DNA of 64,000 nucleotides, from assembly GCA_964579725.1 (NCBI GenBank), contig CAZOHG010000015.1, forward strand, positions 1-64,000. Direction: 5' to 3'. Below the pieces are notes generated by a model. The model did not search any database and was not told the DNA's origin. It worked only from the letters and a program-made list of their open reading frames with translations. Shown one piece after another: positions 1 through 9,294 of the stretch. The first letter of the stretch is position 1. The number at the start of each line of letters is the position of its first letter. This DNA is from CAZOHG01 sp964579725 (lineage in GTDB: Bacteria > Zhuqueibacterota > JdFR-76 > BMS3Abin05). The position numbers were made by a program, and so were the translations under genes.

Positions 1-4
1 AACC

Positions 5-35
<31 letters not shown>

Positions 36-78
36 TAGATTTTTACAAAGATTTTTCTCACACGTACATCGGACAACC

Positions 79-492
79 ATGGGATTAAAACTTACGGCTA
101 TTGTGGACGGAGCTTCTCGGGGTAACCCTGGACAGGCCGCTATTGGGGTGTTGGTACGGGATCAGGAGGGACGGGAAGTTCTGAAAATAGCTCAGACCAT
201 CGGGGAAACAACCAACAATGTGGCGGAATACACAGCACTCATTACGTGTCTGGAGCGCCTGAATCAACCAAATATTGAAGCCTTAACCGTTAAAACGGAC
301 AGTCAGTTGCTGGCGCGGCAATTGGAAGGCGTGTACAAAGTTCGTAACCCAAAACTACAGCCACTTTTTCAAAAGGTGAGGGAGTTGTTGAGCTCACGAA
401 ATTTTCCCGTCACCATTCAAAATGTTCCGCGCACCGAGACCAAAGAGGCCGATCGGTTAGCGAACCAGGCACTCAATTTGGCCGGTTTTTGA
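79..492 (+). CDS. RNase H-like protein (ribonuclease HI family)
   Basis: This 137-residue protein has the RNase H fold signature: VDGASRGNPG near the N-terminus with D10, NNVAEY with E50, KTDSQLL with D74 and KEADRLAN with D125, the four acidic residues that bind the two metal ions in RNase HI. It would cleave the RNA strand of RNA-DNA hybrids in the cytoplasm. The ATG at 79 is preferred; an in-frame GTG at 28 would add 17 residues without homology and would overlap the palindrome at 11-30. The ribosome-binding site is weak. It is compact like the RnhA-like proteins of many bacteria and archaea. Whether it is the main RNase HI or a tRNA/RNA-processing paralogue cannot be told from sequence alone. 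Confidence 0.85.
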   Translation: MGLKLTAIVDGASRGNPGQAAIGVLVRDQEGREVLKIAQTIGETTNNVAEYTALITCLERLNQPNIEALTVKTDSQLLARQLEGVYKVRNPKLQPLFQKVRELLSSRNFPVTIQNVPRTETKEADRLANQALNLAGF

Positions 493-599
493 TTTTTTTT
501 GTGAAAACGACCTTGCTGAAGGGGGAACGAAAAAACCTGTGGTCGGGGAAAAATCGCGTTTCCAGTGGCTCGGAAACACTGAAAAGATAGTGAAGGGTG

Positions 600-1024
600 G
601 CCTGAAGCAGATCAGGCGATCGCCCGAAGATGCGCTCTTCGGGAGGAAAGTCCGAACTCCGTAGGGCAGGACGGCCGCTAACGGCGGCCCGCCGCGAGGC
701 GGGGAAAGTGCCACAGAAAAGACACAGCCAATCCGCCCCGATTTTTCGGGGGACACGGAGGCAACGGTGAAAAGGTGGGTCGGCCATGTGCCGAATAAGG
801 TAAGAGCCCACCGGCGTCCGGGTAACCGGGCGGCCTGGTAAACCCCGTCCGGAGCAAGACCAAGTAGGAGGGGATGTCCGCCGCAGGCGGAGAAGGAAGT
901 GGCCCGCTTCCGTGAACCCTTGGGTAGGTCGCTTGAGCCTTCTGGCAACAGGAGGCCTGAGAGAAATGATCGCCCTTCCGTTTCGGCGGAACGACAGAAT
1001 TCGGCTTATCGATCGGCTTCAGGC
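600..1024 (+). ncRNA. rnpB: RNase P RNA, bacterial class A
   Basis: The catalytic RNA of RNase P, which matures tRNA 5' ends. Conserved elements are visible in order: P1 5' strand GCCTGAAGC at 600-608; GGAGGAAAGTCCGAACTCC at about 642-660 (CR-I); a GC-rich P7-P11 region with CCACAGAAAAGACA near 710; AGAGCCCACCG near 806; TAAACCCC near 839; GAGAGAAATGATCGCC near 959 (CR-V); ACAGAATTCGGCTTATCG near 993; and the P1 3' strand GCTTCAGGC at 1016-1024, which pairs with 600-608. A run of T residues at 1026-1031 follows directly and probably terminates the transcript. Open frames on either strand across this RNA are not genes. The ends are set by P1 and may be off by a few bases. Confidence 0.96.
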
Positions 1025-1268
1025 ATTTTTTCTTCATTCGCGAGAGAAAAGAAACCGCTGTGCCGGGGACAATTTCAAATCGAATCGAAAGAAATCACCT
1101 TTTTTGTGTTGCGCGTCTTTTAATTACTCAAAAGTCCCAACGCTTTGCATTTTTTTGTTTTAATTGAGCGGAAAATTTTGTATCTTCAATAAAAAAGCTG
1201 CGTCGGGGGAGGCTCTTTTTTAGGAGCCAAGTGGGGAGAGGGGTAGGCAGAAAGGAGTCGCATTAGGA

Positions 1269-2966
1269 ATGGACCCCCAATGGGTTTTAGCCGGGTCCCC
1301 GGAGCCGGAAAAAGTTAAAGCATTTGCACGGGAAATTAATATTCCCACAGTTCTGTCTCAAATTCTCATCAACCGCGGAATCGACACCTTTGACAAGGCC
1401 AAAGAATTTTTCCGCCCGAATATGGACTACCTTCACGATCCCTTTCTTTTCCGGGACATGGAAAAGGCAGTGGAGCGTATTTCAAAAGCCATTCATTCTC
1501 AAGAAAGAATTCTCATTTACGGCGATTACGATGTGGACGGCGCCACCTCGGTTTCGCTGCTCTACCGTTTTTTGAAATCGGCCGGGGTTCAGCCCGTCTA
1601 TTACATCCCGGACCGAATGAGCGAGGGGTACGGGCTTTCCGAAGGCGGGATTCGCGAAGCAGCCAGACGCGGAGCCACACTGATTATTACCGTGGACTGC
1701 GGCATTACGGGTCATGCGGAAATTGCCCTGGCGCGCCAGCTTGGCATTGACGTCATCGTGACCGACCACCACGAACCCGGCGCCCAATTACCCGACGCCT
1801 ACGCCATTATTAATCCCAAGCGAGAAAATTGCCCCTATCCGTTCAAATTTTTGGCCGGCGTGGGTGTGGCGTTCAAATTGGCGGTGGCTCTGGCGCAAAG
1901 GCTCGGCATGCCGGACGAAACCGTCCTTGATTTATTGGATTTGGTGGCCATCGGAAGCGCTGCCGACATCGTCCCGCTTTCCGGGGAGAATCGCATTTTG
2001 GTTCGCGAAGGCCTGAATCGAATGAACCTGTCGCCGCGGGCGGGTATTCGCGCACTTTTGGAAAGTTCCGGTCTCTTCGGACGGGAAATTCATTCGGGGC
2101 AGGTAGTGTTTATTCTGGCGCCTCGGATTAACGCCGTCGGGCGATTAGGAAAAGCCGACCGCGCCGTGCACCTGTTGACCACCGATTCTCTTACTCAGGC
2201 GCGGAACGTGGCGCAGATTTTGGAAGCCGAAAATCGCAATCGACGCAATATTGACGAAGAAACCTTCCGTCAGGCGCAGAAAATTATTGAAGAGCGATTC
2301 GATCCCGAACGGGATTGGGCGCTTGTTTTGGAACAGGAAAATTGGCACCCGGGTGTCATCGGCATTGTGGCGTCGCGTATTGTGGAAAAATATTTTCGCC
2401 CCACGGTCATGATTTCCGTGGAAGACGGGGTTGGAAAAGGCTCGGCTCGAAGCATTCCCGGGTTCAATATTTTTGAGGCGCTCAAAGCCTGTCAGGAACA
2501 CGTCCTGGAATTCGGGGGACACAAATACGCAGCCGGTCTTTCTATTCGGGGCGAGAAAATTCAGGCCTTGCGGGAAGACCTGAATCGAGTGGCGCATGAG
2601 CAAATGACCGAGGAACATTTGGTTCCCAAAATATTTATTGACGGCGAATTAAACTTGCACGACATTGACGCTCGATTTTTCCGATTGCTCAAATTATTCG
2701 GGCCTTTTGGCCCCAGCAATATGAGGCCGGTCTTTTTGTCGCGCGACGTTTCGGTCGTCGGCTCGCCTTACATTGTGGGAACCAATCATTTGAAATTCAA
2801 AGTCAGGCAAAATAGCGTGATTGTGGATGCCATTGGATTTGGTTTGGGGGATTTGCTCTACCGCCTGTCCCCTTCGGGTGGCACAGTGGATATGGTGTAC
2901 GTGGTGGAAGAAAATGAATTCCGTGGGCGCAAAACACTGCAATTGCGCGTCAAAGATTTGAGGTAG
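1269..2966 (+). CDS. recJ: Single-stranded-DNA-specific exonuclease RecJ
   Basis: A 565-residue DHH-family 5'-3' exonuclease acting on single-stranded DNA in RecF-pathway recombination and mismatch/base-excision repair. Motif I is YGDYDVDG at residues 84-91, VDCGITG follows, and the DHH motif (D166-H167-H168) lies in VTDHHEPG. The DHHA1 part is seen in LEFGGHKYAAGLS near residue 420, and a C-terminal OB-like segment follows. Length matches bacterial RecJ (about 560-580). The ATG at 1269 is preceded by AAAGGAG at about 1252. It stands alone downstream of rnpB; 156 bases separate it from the next gene. Confidence 0.96.
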   Translation: MDPQWVLAGSPEPEKVKAFAREINIPTVLSQILINRGIDTFDKAKEFFRPNMDYLHDPFLFRDMEKAVERISKAIHSQERILIYGDYDVDGATSVSLLYRFLKSAGVQPVYYIPDRMSEGYGLSEGGIREAARRGATLIITVDCGITGHAEIALARQLGIDVIVTDHHEPGAQLPDAYAIINPKRENCPYPFKFLAGVGVAFKLAVALAQRLGMPDETVLDLLDLVAIGSAADIVPLSGENRILVREGLNRMNLSPRAGIRALLESSGLFGREIHSGQVVFILAPRINAVGRLGKADRAVHLLTTDSLTQARNVAQILEAENRNRRNIDEETFRQAQKIIEERFDPERDWALVLEQENWHPGVIGIVASRIVEKYFRPTVMISVEDGVGKGSARSIPGFNIFEALKACQEHVLEFGGHKYAAGLSIRGEKIQALREDLNRVAHEQMTEEHLVPKIFIDGELNLHDIDARFFRLLKLFGPFGPSNMRPVFLSRDVSVVGSPYIVGTNHLKFKVRQNSVIVDAIGFGLGDLLYRLSPSGGTVDMVYVVEENEFRGRKTLQLRVKDLR

Positions 2967-3122
2967 AATCCGGCAGGATTTTTTTGGGGGGACGATTGTA
3001 GGTGTCCCCTTCGGCCAAAAATGGTGCGCTTTTGCGGTTCAGAAAAGCAGCCGAAAATGCCCGGTCCGTTCGCTCAAAATTCGACGAATTTGTTCTGTTC
3101 ACAAGCTGGAAAGCGATAGCCG

Positions 3123-4787
3123 ATGAAACGAATTGAATCGCATTTGGATGTGAAAGCGGAATCCTACCGTTTGAATCGCAATTACATGCTAACGCTTCTC
3201 ACAGAGCTACAAGAAAAAGCCAACCGATTTTTACAACCCAATCCCCGGTCGCTTGAAAAACTGCACAAACGCCATAAATATTCGGCCCGCGAACGCATTC
3301 AACACGTGGTGGACCCGGGCACGGAAGTGCTGGAAATCGGGCGTTTTGCTGCTTACGATATGTACAAAGAGGTGCCAGGCGGCTACCCCTACGCCGGGAC
3401 CGTCGTCGTTGTTGCAACCATTTCCGGCAAAAAGGTGGTTATTATGGCCAACGAACCGCTGGTTAAATCCGGTTCCTGGGTCAATTTAACCTGCAAAAAA
3501 AATCTTCGTGCTCAAGAAATTGCCATGGACAACCACCTGCCCATTGTGTACATGGTGGATTCTGCCGGTGTTTTTTTGGAACGCCAGTGGGAGGTTTTTC
3601 CCGACAAGGAACATTTTGGCCGGATTTTCCGCAACAATGCCAAAATGGCGGCCATGGGCATCCCGCAAATTTCCTGTGTTTTCGGCTGGTGTGTGGCAGG
3701 TGGTGCCTATCTTCCGGGGATGAGCAGCTCACTGTCCATGATTAAGGGTAACGCCTCCATGTTTTTGGCGGGGCCGTTTTTGGTCAAATCCGCTCTGGGT
3801 CAGGATGTGGATATCGAAATGCTGGGCGGGGCGCACATGCACAATGCCATCTCCGGTGTGGCCGACCAATTTTTGGAAAATGAGGAAGCAGCCTTCCAGT
3901 GGATTCGCGACGAAGTGGCTTTAATCGGGGAACGTCCCCGCGCCGGTTTTGATCGCACTGCCCCTGAGGAACCCGCCTACGACCCGGAAGAAATTTTGGG
4001 CATTGTGCCTTCTGAGCCCACCGGTACTTACGAAATGCGGGAGATCATTGCGCGGATTGTGGACGGCAGCCGTTTTGAAGAGTTTAAACCGCTCTGGGGA
4101 CAAACCATTGTCACAGGCTTTGCGCGAATTGGCGGGTACGCTGTGGGGATTGTGGCCAATCAGGGCAAACCGGTGAAGAAAGAAATGCCGCCTGACCCCT
4201 ACGGGAGGCCGCAGCCGCCCCAAATCCAAATGGGCAATGTTATTTACAGCGATTCGGCCAACAAGGCATCACACTTTATTATGTTGTGCAACGAACGGAA
4301 AATCCCCTTGATTTTCTTGCACGACGTCACCGGTTTTATGGTGGGCCGCCAGGCCGAAACGGGGGGAATTATTCAGGACGGCGCTCAGTTTGTAAATGTG
4401 CAGGCCAATTCGGTGGTGCCCAAATTTTCGGTAGTCGTCCGAAATAGCTACGGGGCCGGAAATTACGCCATGTGCGGGAAGGCGTACGATCCCCGCCTCA
4501 TTTTCGCATGGCCCACGGCCCGCATTGCCGTCATGGAAGGCGAAATTGCAGCCAATACGATTTTGCTCACGAAAAAAAATCTGTCCGACGAGGAGAAAGC
4601 GGCGTTAAAAGAGGAAATCAAAAAGAGGTACCGGGAAGAAACCTCCCCCTATTTTTCAGCGGCACGCCTGGTTGTGGACGATATTGTTGACCCTCGGGAC
4701 ACACGAAAATGGTTGATTGAAGGACTGGAAATGGCCGACCACAATCCGAACATCCCGGAATTTAAAACAGGTGTCATGCGCATGTAG
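3123..4787 (+). CDS. Acyl-CoA carboxylase, carboxyltransferase (beta) subunit
   Basis: A 554-residue biotin-dependent carboxyltransferase that moves CO2 from carboxybiotin to an acyl-CoA. It has the crotonase-fold duplicated structure, with oxyanion-type loops in GWCVAGGAYLPGMS (about residues 195-208) and RNSYGAGNYAMCGKAYDP (about residues 440-457). The sequence is closest in style to 3-methylcrotonyl-CoA/propionyl-CoA carboxylase beta subunits. The biotin carboxylase and biotin carrier (alpha) subunit is not in the window. It heads the acyl-CoA cluster, which suggests a substrate such as methylcrotonyl-CoA or propionyl-CoA, but I cannot assign specificity from sequence. ATG at 3123; the ribosome-binding site is weak (GGAAAG about 15 bases upstream). 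Confidence 0.9.
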   Translation: MKRIESHLDVKAESYRLNRNYMLTLLTELQEKANRFLQPNPRSLEKLHKRHKYSARERIQHVVDPGTEVLEIGRFAAYDMYKEVPGGYPYAGTVVVVATISGKKVVIMANEPLVKSGSWVNLTCKKNLRAQEIAMDNHLPIVYMVDSAGVFLERQWEVFPDKEHFGRIFRNNAKMAAMGIPQISCVFGWCVAGGAYLPGMSSSLSMIKGNASMFLAGPFLVKSALGQDVDIEMLGGAHMHNAISGVADQFLENEEAAFQWIRDEVALIGERPRAGFDRTAPEEPAYDPEEILGIVPSEPTGTYEMREIIARIVDGSRFEEFKPLWGQTIVTGFARIGGYAVGIVANQGKPVKKEMPPDPYGRPQPPQIQMGNVIYSDSANKASHFIMLCNERKIPLIFLHDVTGFMVGRQAETGGIIQDGAQFVNVQANSVVPKFSVVVRNSYGAGNYAMCGKAYDPRLIFAWPTARIAVMEGEIAANTILLTKKNLSDEEKAALKEEIKKRYREETSPYFSAARLVVDDIVDPRDTRKWLIEGLEMADHNPNIPEFKTGVMRM

Positions 4788-5063
4788 GGCGCGTGAAAAA
4801 AATAGAGCGGCGGAGTCAAACGGTCTTTGGCGGAGAAGTCAGACAGATTTTGGTGCGAATTTTTCAATAATAGCCCAACGTTTTTGCAAATGGACCAGCG
4901 AAAGAACAGAAAAACCAAGTGTCAGAAATTTGCAGGATTTTGCCGCATTTTTGGCTTCACGTAAGGCAGACAACGGCGGATTTCCGTGTGGGAACGGCGC
5001 CTCAATTGCCGTTTTCACACTTTGAAAATGCACACTTCGGTTTCCATTAATCAGGAGGATTCT

Positions 5064-6110
5064 ATGATTGGAATTGTCGGATACGGATCCTACGTACCCT
5101 GTTACCGTATTACCGTCGATGAAATCGCACGGCAATGGGGCAAAAACGGGGACGAAATTAAGAAGGGGATTTTGGTGTACGAAAAATCCGTCCCGGGAAT
5201 GGATGAAGATGCCATTACCATTGCCGTGGCGGCAGCCAAGAATGCCTTGGCCCGGGCACAAATCGACCCGAAAAATATCGGGGCTGTTTACATCGGATCG
5301 GAATCCCATCCCTACGCCGTAAAACCCAGTGGCACGATTTTGATTGATTCGCTTGGGATTGGCCCCGAGGTTCATGTGGCTGATTTTGAATTTGCTTGCA
5401 AGGCGGGATCGGAGGCCATGTTTGTCGCGTACAGCCACGTCAAATCGGGTGAAATGGAGTACGCAATGGGTATTGGTGCTGACACGTCACAGGGAGCCCC
5501 TAATGACGCTCTGGAGTTTACAGCCTCAGCCGGCGGTTCGGCGTACATCATGGGAAAGAAAAATGTACTGGCCGAAATTTTGGCCACCTACTCCTACACA
5601 TCGGACACAGCCGATTTTTGGCGGCGGGAAGGACGCATGTACCCGATGCACGGCAGCCGCTTCACCGGTGACCCCGCCTATTTTAAACATGTGTCGGGCG
5701 CCGCGTGGGGCATCCTTGAAAAAACGGGCATGAAACCGGCCGATTTTGCTTACGCCGTCTTTCACATGCCCAACGGAAAATTTCCCCTCAAGGTCGGAAA
5801 AATGCTGGGTTTTGCAAAGGAACAGATGGAACCCGGCTGGGTGGTTCCCTGGATTGGCAACACGTACTCGGGCTCGTCGATTACGGGGCTGTCCGCTACG
5901 CTGGATGTGGCGGCACCGGGGGATAAAATCCTGATGGTTTCATTTGGCTCCGGAGCGGGCAGTGACGCTTTTATTTTCCAGATGACCGAGGAAATTGAAA
6001 AAGCGCGCCACCGGGCTCCTACTTTTAAGGAGTTGACCACCAAAAAGAAAATCTATTTAAGCTACGGTGAATATGTGCGGTACCGGGGGAAAATCCAATT
6101 GAATGATTAG
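5064..6110 (+). CDS. Hydroxymethylglutaryl-CoA synthase, archaeal type
   Basis: A 348-residue thiolase-fold enzyme that condenses acetyl-CoA and acetoacetyl-CoA to HMG-CoA. The start MIGIVGYGSYVP and the active-site segment FEFACKAGSEA with the nucleophile C112 are those of the archaeal family; the acid/base His is likely in AVFHMPNGKFP and the Glu in IGSESHPYAV. The start ATG at 5064 follows a strong AGGAGG (about 5053); an upstream in-frame ATG at 4986 adds 26 non-conserved residues. It is followed by a thiolase and a DUF35 protein, the same trio that forms one complex in methanogens, where DUF35 bridges thiolase and synthase. No HMG-CoA reductase or lyase is in the window. Confidence 0.9.
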   Translation: MIGIVGYGSYVPCYRITVDEIARQWGKNGDEIKKGILVYEKSVPGMDEDAITIAVAAAKNALARAQIDPKNIGAVYIGSESHPYAVKPSGTILIDSLGIGPEVHVADFEFACKAGSEAMFVAYSHVKSGEMEYAMGIGADTSQGAPNDALEFTASAGGSAYIMGKKNVLAEILATYSYTSDTADFWRREGRMYPMHGSRFTGDPAYFKHVSGAAWGILEKTGMKPADFAYAVFHMPNGKFPLKVGKMLGFAKEQMEPGWVVPWIGNTYSGSSITGLSATLDVAAPGDKILMVSFGSGAGSDAFIFQMTEEIEKARHRAPTFKELTTKKKIYLSYGEYVRYRGKIQLND

Positions 6111-6167
6111 TCTGTTCAACAGATTGGGCAGAAAAATAGGACGAAAAGCCAAAAAAAGGAGTTAGAT

Positions 6168-7319
6168 ATGAGAGAAGTTGCCATTGTTGGGGTTGGCATG
6201 ACCCGTTTTGGCGAACTCTGGGACAAATCTCTGCGGGATATTTTTGTGGAAGCCGCTCTCAAAGCCATTGACGATGCCGGGGTTGACCACATCGACTCGA
6301 TGTACATCGGCAGCATGTCACCGGGGCTGTATGTGGGGCAGGAACACATCGGCTCCCTGATGGCCGATTATCTGGGCGTTGCTCCCGCAGCTTCCTCGCG
6401 CGTGGAGTCCGCCTGCGCCTCCGGCAGCGTGGCGCTTCGGCAGGCTATTTTCGAGGTGGCGTCCGGTTACAGCGACATTGTGTTGGCCGGCGGCGTGGAA
6501 AAAATGAACGACGGCGAAGACACCACCTACATCTTGGCCACGGCCGCCGATCAAGAATACGAAGCCTATTTCGGCATTACCTTTCCCGGGTTGTACGCCA
6601 TGATTGCTCGGGCTCACATGCACAAATACGGAACCACCAGCGAGCAGCTTGCGGCAGTGGCCGTTAAAAATCACGCCAACGGCGCTTTGAATCCCAATGC
6701 GCAGTTCCAAATGAAAATTACCAAAGAAACCGTTCTGAATTCAACCATGGTGGCTGACCCGCTTCATCTGTTCGATTGTTCTCCCGTTACCGACGGCGGC
6801 GCGGCGGCTATTGTGGTTCCCCTGGAAATGGCCAAAAAATTCAAAGGGCGGCCTGTCAAGATTCGCGCCACGGCTCAGTCTTCGGACACCATCGCCCTGC
6901 ACAGTCGCTCCGATTTGACGACGGTTCCTGCCATTGGAAAAGCCGCCGAAAAGGCGTACAAAATGGCGGATTTAACGCCGGAGCAAATAGACGTAGCGGA
7001 AGTACACGATTGTTTCACCATTGCCGAAATCTGTGCCTACGAAGAATTGGGTTTTGTGGAGAAAGGCAAGGGGGGAGAAGCTGCTGAAAGCGGTTTGACG
7101 GCTCTGGACGGGAAAATCCCTGTGAACACCAGCGGCGGGCTGAAATCCAAGGGACACCCCGTGGGGGCCACGGGCATTGCCCAAATTGCTGAAATTGTTT
7201 CCCAACTTCGGGGGGAAGCGGGTGAACGGCAGGTGAAAAATGCACGAATCGGCCTGACGCAAAACATGGGCGGTTCCGGTGGTAGTTGTGTGGTTCATAT
7301 TTTGGAGGCGATGTCATGA
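6168..7319 (+). CDS. Acetyl-CoA acetyltransferase (archaeal/SCP2-type thiolase)
   Basis: A 383-residue thiolase-fold protein, closest to archaeal acetoacetyl-CoA thiolases. The nucleophilic cysteine is C83 in VESACASGS; EVHDCFTIAEICAYEELGF and NTSGGLKSKGHPVGATG carry the second active-site residues and the conserved GHP loop. It would make or cleave acetoacetyl-CoA. AAAGGAG precedes the ATG at 6168. The stop overlaps the start of the DUF35 gene (ATGA at 7316-7319), so the two are translationally coupled. Partnership with the neighbouring HMG-CoA synthase is expected from the archaeal complex: thiolase equilibrium is unfavourable for condensation and is pulled by direct transfer to the synthase. 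Confidence 0.9.
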   Translation: MREVAIVGVGMTRFGELWDKSLRDIFVEAALKAIDDAGVDHIDSMYIGSMSPGLYVGQEHIGSLMADYLGVAPAASSRVESACASGSVALRQAIFEVASGYSDIVLAGGVEKMNDGEDTTYILATAADQEYEAYFGITFPGLYAMIARAHMHKYGTTSEQLAAVAVKNHANGALNPNAQFQMKITKETVLNSTMVADPLHLFDCSPVTDGGAAAIVVPLEMAKKFKGRPVKIRATAQSSDTIALHSRSDLTTVPAIGKAAEKAYKMADLTPEQIDVAEVHDCFTIAEICAYEELGFVEKGKGGEAAESGLTALDGKIPVNTSGGLKSKGHPVGATGIAQIAEIVSQLRGEAGERQVKNARIGLTQNMGGSGGSCVVHILEAMS

Positions 7320-7714
7320 AAAGTATTGTGCCACGTTACACAAGGGAAATTCCTCAACGGGCGCGTCTCGAAGCGGCCAAATGTACCCAGTGCGGACACA
7401 TTGAGTTCCCGCCGCGCCTGATTTGCTCAAAATGCGGGAATCGCGAATTCGAACCGGTCACGTTGCAAAAAACCGGTACTCTGCTGACGTACACCATTAT
7501 TTACACACCGGCCGAGGCCTTCGCCATGCAGGCTCCGTTCGCAATGGGAATCGTTGAATTGGACGACGGGGTACGATTGACCACACAAATTGTGGACACC
7601 CCATTCGACCAACTCGAAGTCGGCAAGCGAGTGGAAATCATCTTCCGCCGCGTCCAAAAAGAAGGGCACGCAGGCATTCTGGAATACGGGTACAAAGCTG
7701 TGCTTGTGGACTAA
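7316..7714 (+). CDS. DUF35 / Zn-ribbon OB-fold acyl-CoA scaffold protein
   Basis: A 132-residue protein with an N-terminal rubredoxin-like zinc ribbon (C23, C26, C37, C40 in AKCTQCGH and LICSKCGN) and a C-terminal OB-fold with the typical TYTIIYTPAEAF and PFAMGIVELDDG strands. In methanogens the DUF35 protein is the scaffold of the thiolase/HMG-CoA synthase complex and shares its CoA site. The ATG at 7316 overlaps the thiolase stop, and the stop TAA overlaps the ATG of the next gene (TAATG at 7712-7716). This tight coupling with thiolase and synthase supports the same role here. Confidence 0.9.
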   Translation: MKSIVPRYTREIPQRARLEAAKCTQCGHIEFPPRLICSKCGNREFEPVTLQKTGTLLTYTIIYTPAEAFAMQAPFAMGIVELDDGVRLTTQIVDTPFDQLEVGKRVEIIFRRVQKEGHAGILEYGYKAVLVD

Positions 7715-8511
7715 TGGATGCGGGTGCTCTTTTTCAGTGGCTTTCCTGGTCCCTACGCAATGGGGTCGGTGTTCTCACCCTGAAACGACCACCGGTCAAC
7801 GCGCTGAATCGTATTATGATTGGCGAACTCTCTCGGTGGTTGGACAGGGCACAGGAAGAAATCGACCGCGATTTGCTTCGGGTGGTCATTATTCAGGGAG
7901 CCGGAAAGCACTTTTGTGCCGGAGCGGATTTGAAGGAGCGACGCGACGTGCCCGAGGAAGAAGTGAGTACGTTGGTTGCTTCCATTCGGGAAACCTTTCA
8001 AAAACTGGCCTGTTTGCCGGTGCCCACCATGGCTGCCGTTCAGGGGGCGGCCCTGGGGGGCGGCCTGGAGTTGGCTTTAGCAGCCGATTTTCGACTGGTT
8101 TCCGAAGGCGCTCGGTTGGGACTTCCGGAAACCAGTCTGGCCATTATTCCCGGTGCGGGGGGAACCCAGCGCCTCACACGCCTCATCGGGTACAGTCGCG
8201 CCCTGTACTGGATCGCGTCGGCACGTACCTTTTCCGCGCAGGAAGCGCTGGCGTGCGGCGTTGCCAATTGGGTGGTTCCCCGTTCGGAATTGCTGCCTAA
8301 AGCGTTGGAACTGGGCGATCGGATCGCGCGAAACGGCCCGGTTGCGGTTCGGGCCGCTAAAAAGGCGCTGCAGGAGGGATTGGCGCTTCCCCTAAAAGAG
8401 GCGTTGAAAATCGAACAAAAATATTACGAGACAACCATTTTTACGGAGGATCGCCTGGAGGGAATTCGTGCCTTTTTGGAGAAACGAGCTCCCAGGTACC
8501 GAGGCAAGTAA
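7714..8511 (+). CDS. Enoyl-CoA hydratase/isomerase family protein
   Basis: A 265-residue crotonase-family protein. The oxyanion-hole segments are KHFCAGADLKE (about residues 67-77) and AALGGGLELALAADFRL (about 112-128); the second catalytic Glu is likely in GLPETSLAIIPGAGGTQRL. The C-terminal EGIRAFLEKRAPRYRGK is common in AUH/LiuC-like methylglutaconyl-CoA hydratases and crotonases. It hydrates a trans-enoyl-CoA; candidate substrates are crotonyl-CoA or 3-methylglutaconyl-CoA (giving HMG-CoA), the second suggested by the adjacent HMG-CoA synthase and carboxyltransferase. The start overlaps the DUF35 stop, so it is cotranslated with the trio. Exact specificity is open. Confidence 0.88.
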   Translation: MDAGALFQWLSWSLRNGVGVLTLKRPPVNALNRIMIGELSRWLDRAQEEIDRDLLRVVIIQGAGKHFCAGADLKERRDVPEEEVSTLVASIRETFQKLACLPVPTMAAVQGAALGGGLELALAADFRLVSEGARLGLPETSLAIIPGAGGTQRLTRLIGYSRALYWIASARTFSAQEALACGVANWVVPRSELLPKALELGDRIARNGPVAVRAAKKALQEGLALPLKEALKIEQKYYETTIFTEDRLEGIRAFLEKRAPRYRGK

Positions 8512-8602
8512 GCACAGGCGGTTTCGGATCGAAACGCCCGCTCTTGAGGAAAGAGATGCCAACAATTTTGCTTAATTTTTAGTAGTTTCAGAGGGAATAG
8601 GA

Positions 8603-9106
8603 ATGATAGTTTATCGCTTTCGGGTTTCTCTCTTTGGAGAACCGGACGTGTACCGAATCATCGACCTCTCGGAAAATTGTACCTTTCAAGATTTGCACAA
8701 GATTATTTTCAAGGCTTTCGATCGGTACGACGAACATCTTTACTCATTTTTCATCACGGGAAAAGATACGAAAAGTTTCCGAAAAATTTACGACTCGCTG
8801 GAAATAGCCGATCCGATTTTTCTTGAAGAAACAGGGTACGAAAACGAAAGAATATCGGCGGCCGAGACGGCAATTTGGGAAGTCGATTTGAGAAAGGGAA
8901 CTGTTTTTCATTATGTGTTCGATTTCGGGGATGAGTGGTGGCATCGAATAAAAGTGGAAGATGTTTTCGAAACGAACCTTCGCCGGAAAAAATACAAAAA
9001 ATTGGTCAAATCTGTGGGCGAATCCCCCCCGCAATATCCGGAATATGACGAAGAAGAGGACTGGGACGAAGATGAGGATTGGGAGGAGGAAGAAGAAAAC
9101 GATTAG
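8603..9106 (+). CDS. Plasmid pRiA4b ORF-3 family protein
   Basis: A 167-residue protein of the PRiA4_ORF3 family, recognised from the start YRFRVSLFGEPDVYRIIDL, the LHKIIFKAFDRYDEHLYSFFI segment and the signature FHYVFDFGDEWWHRIKVEDV (about residues 109-128). Family function is unknown. The last 20 residues are almost all Asp, Glu and Trp. The gene sits between the crotonase and an acyl-CoA dehydrogenase, 91 bases after the former and 188 before the latter, so it may be an insertion into the acyl-CoA cluster rather than part of the pathway. ATG at 8603 is preceded by AATAGGA. Confidence 0.85.
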   Translation: MIVYRFRVSLFGEPDVYRIIDLSENCTFQDLHKIIFKAFDRYDEHLYSFFITGKDTKSFRKIYDSLEIADPIFLEETGYENERISAAETAIWEVDLRKGTVFHYVFDFGDEWWHRIKVEDVFETNLRRKKYKKLVKSVGESPPQYPEYDEEEDWDEDEDWEEEEEND

Positions 9107-9294
9107 CTGCCCGATTGGGTCCAAAAGAAAACTCCGCAGGATTTTTGGGGGTGCGACAACGAATAAAGAAGAAGTCTTTGGCGAAGGACAGATCATCCTC
9201 AAAATATTTTTGTGCTGAAATGGAATTAAGATTTTTGGAGAAATAGGAATAATTTTGCTCAATCCTTAAAATAGTGTAAATATGGGAGAAATAT

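Noticed and set aside
457..1163. Several open frames on both strands across the rnpB region
   Set aside because: The region is explained by RNase P RNA with P1 pairing and conserved blocks; the frames have no ribosome-binding sites or protein-like sequence.
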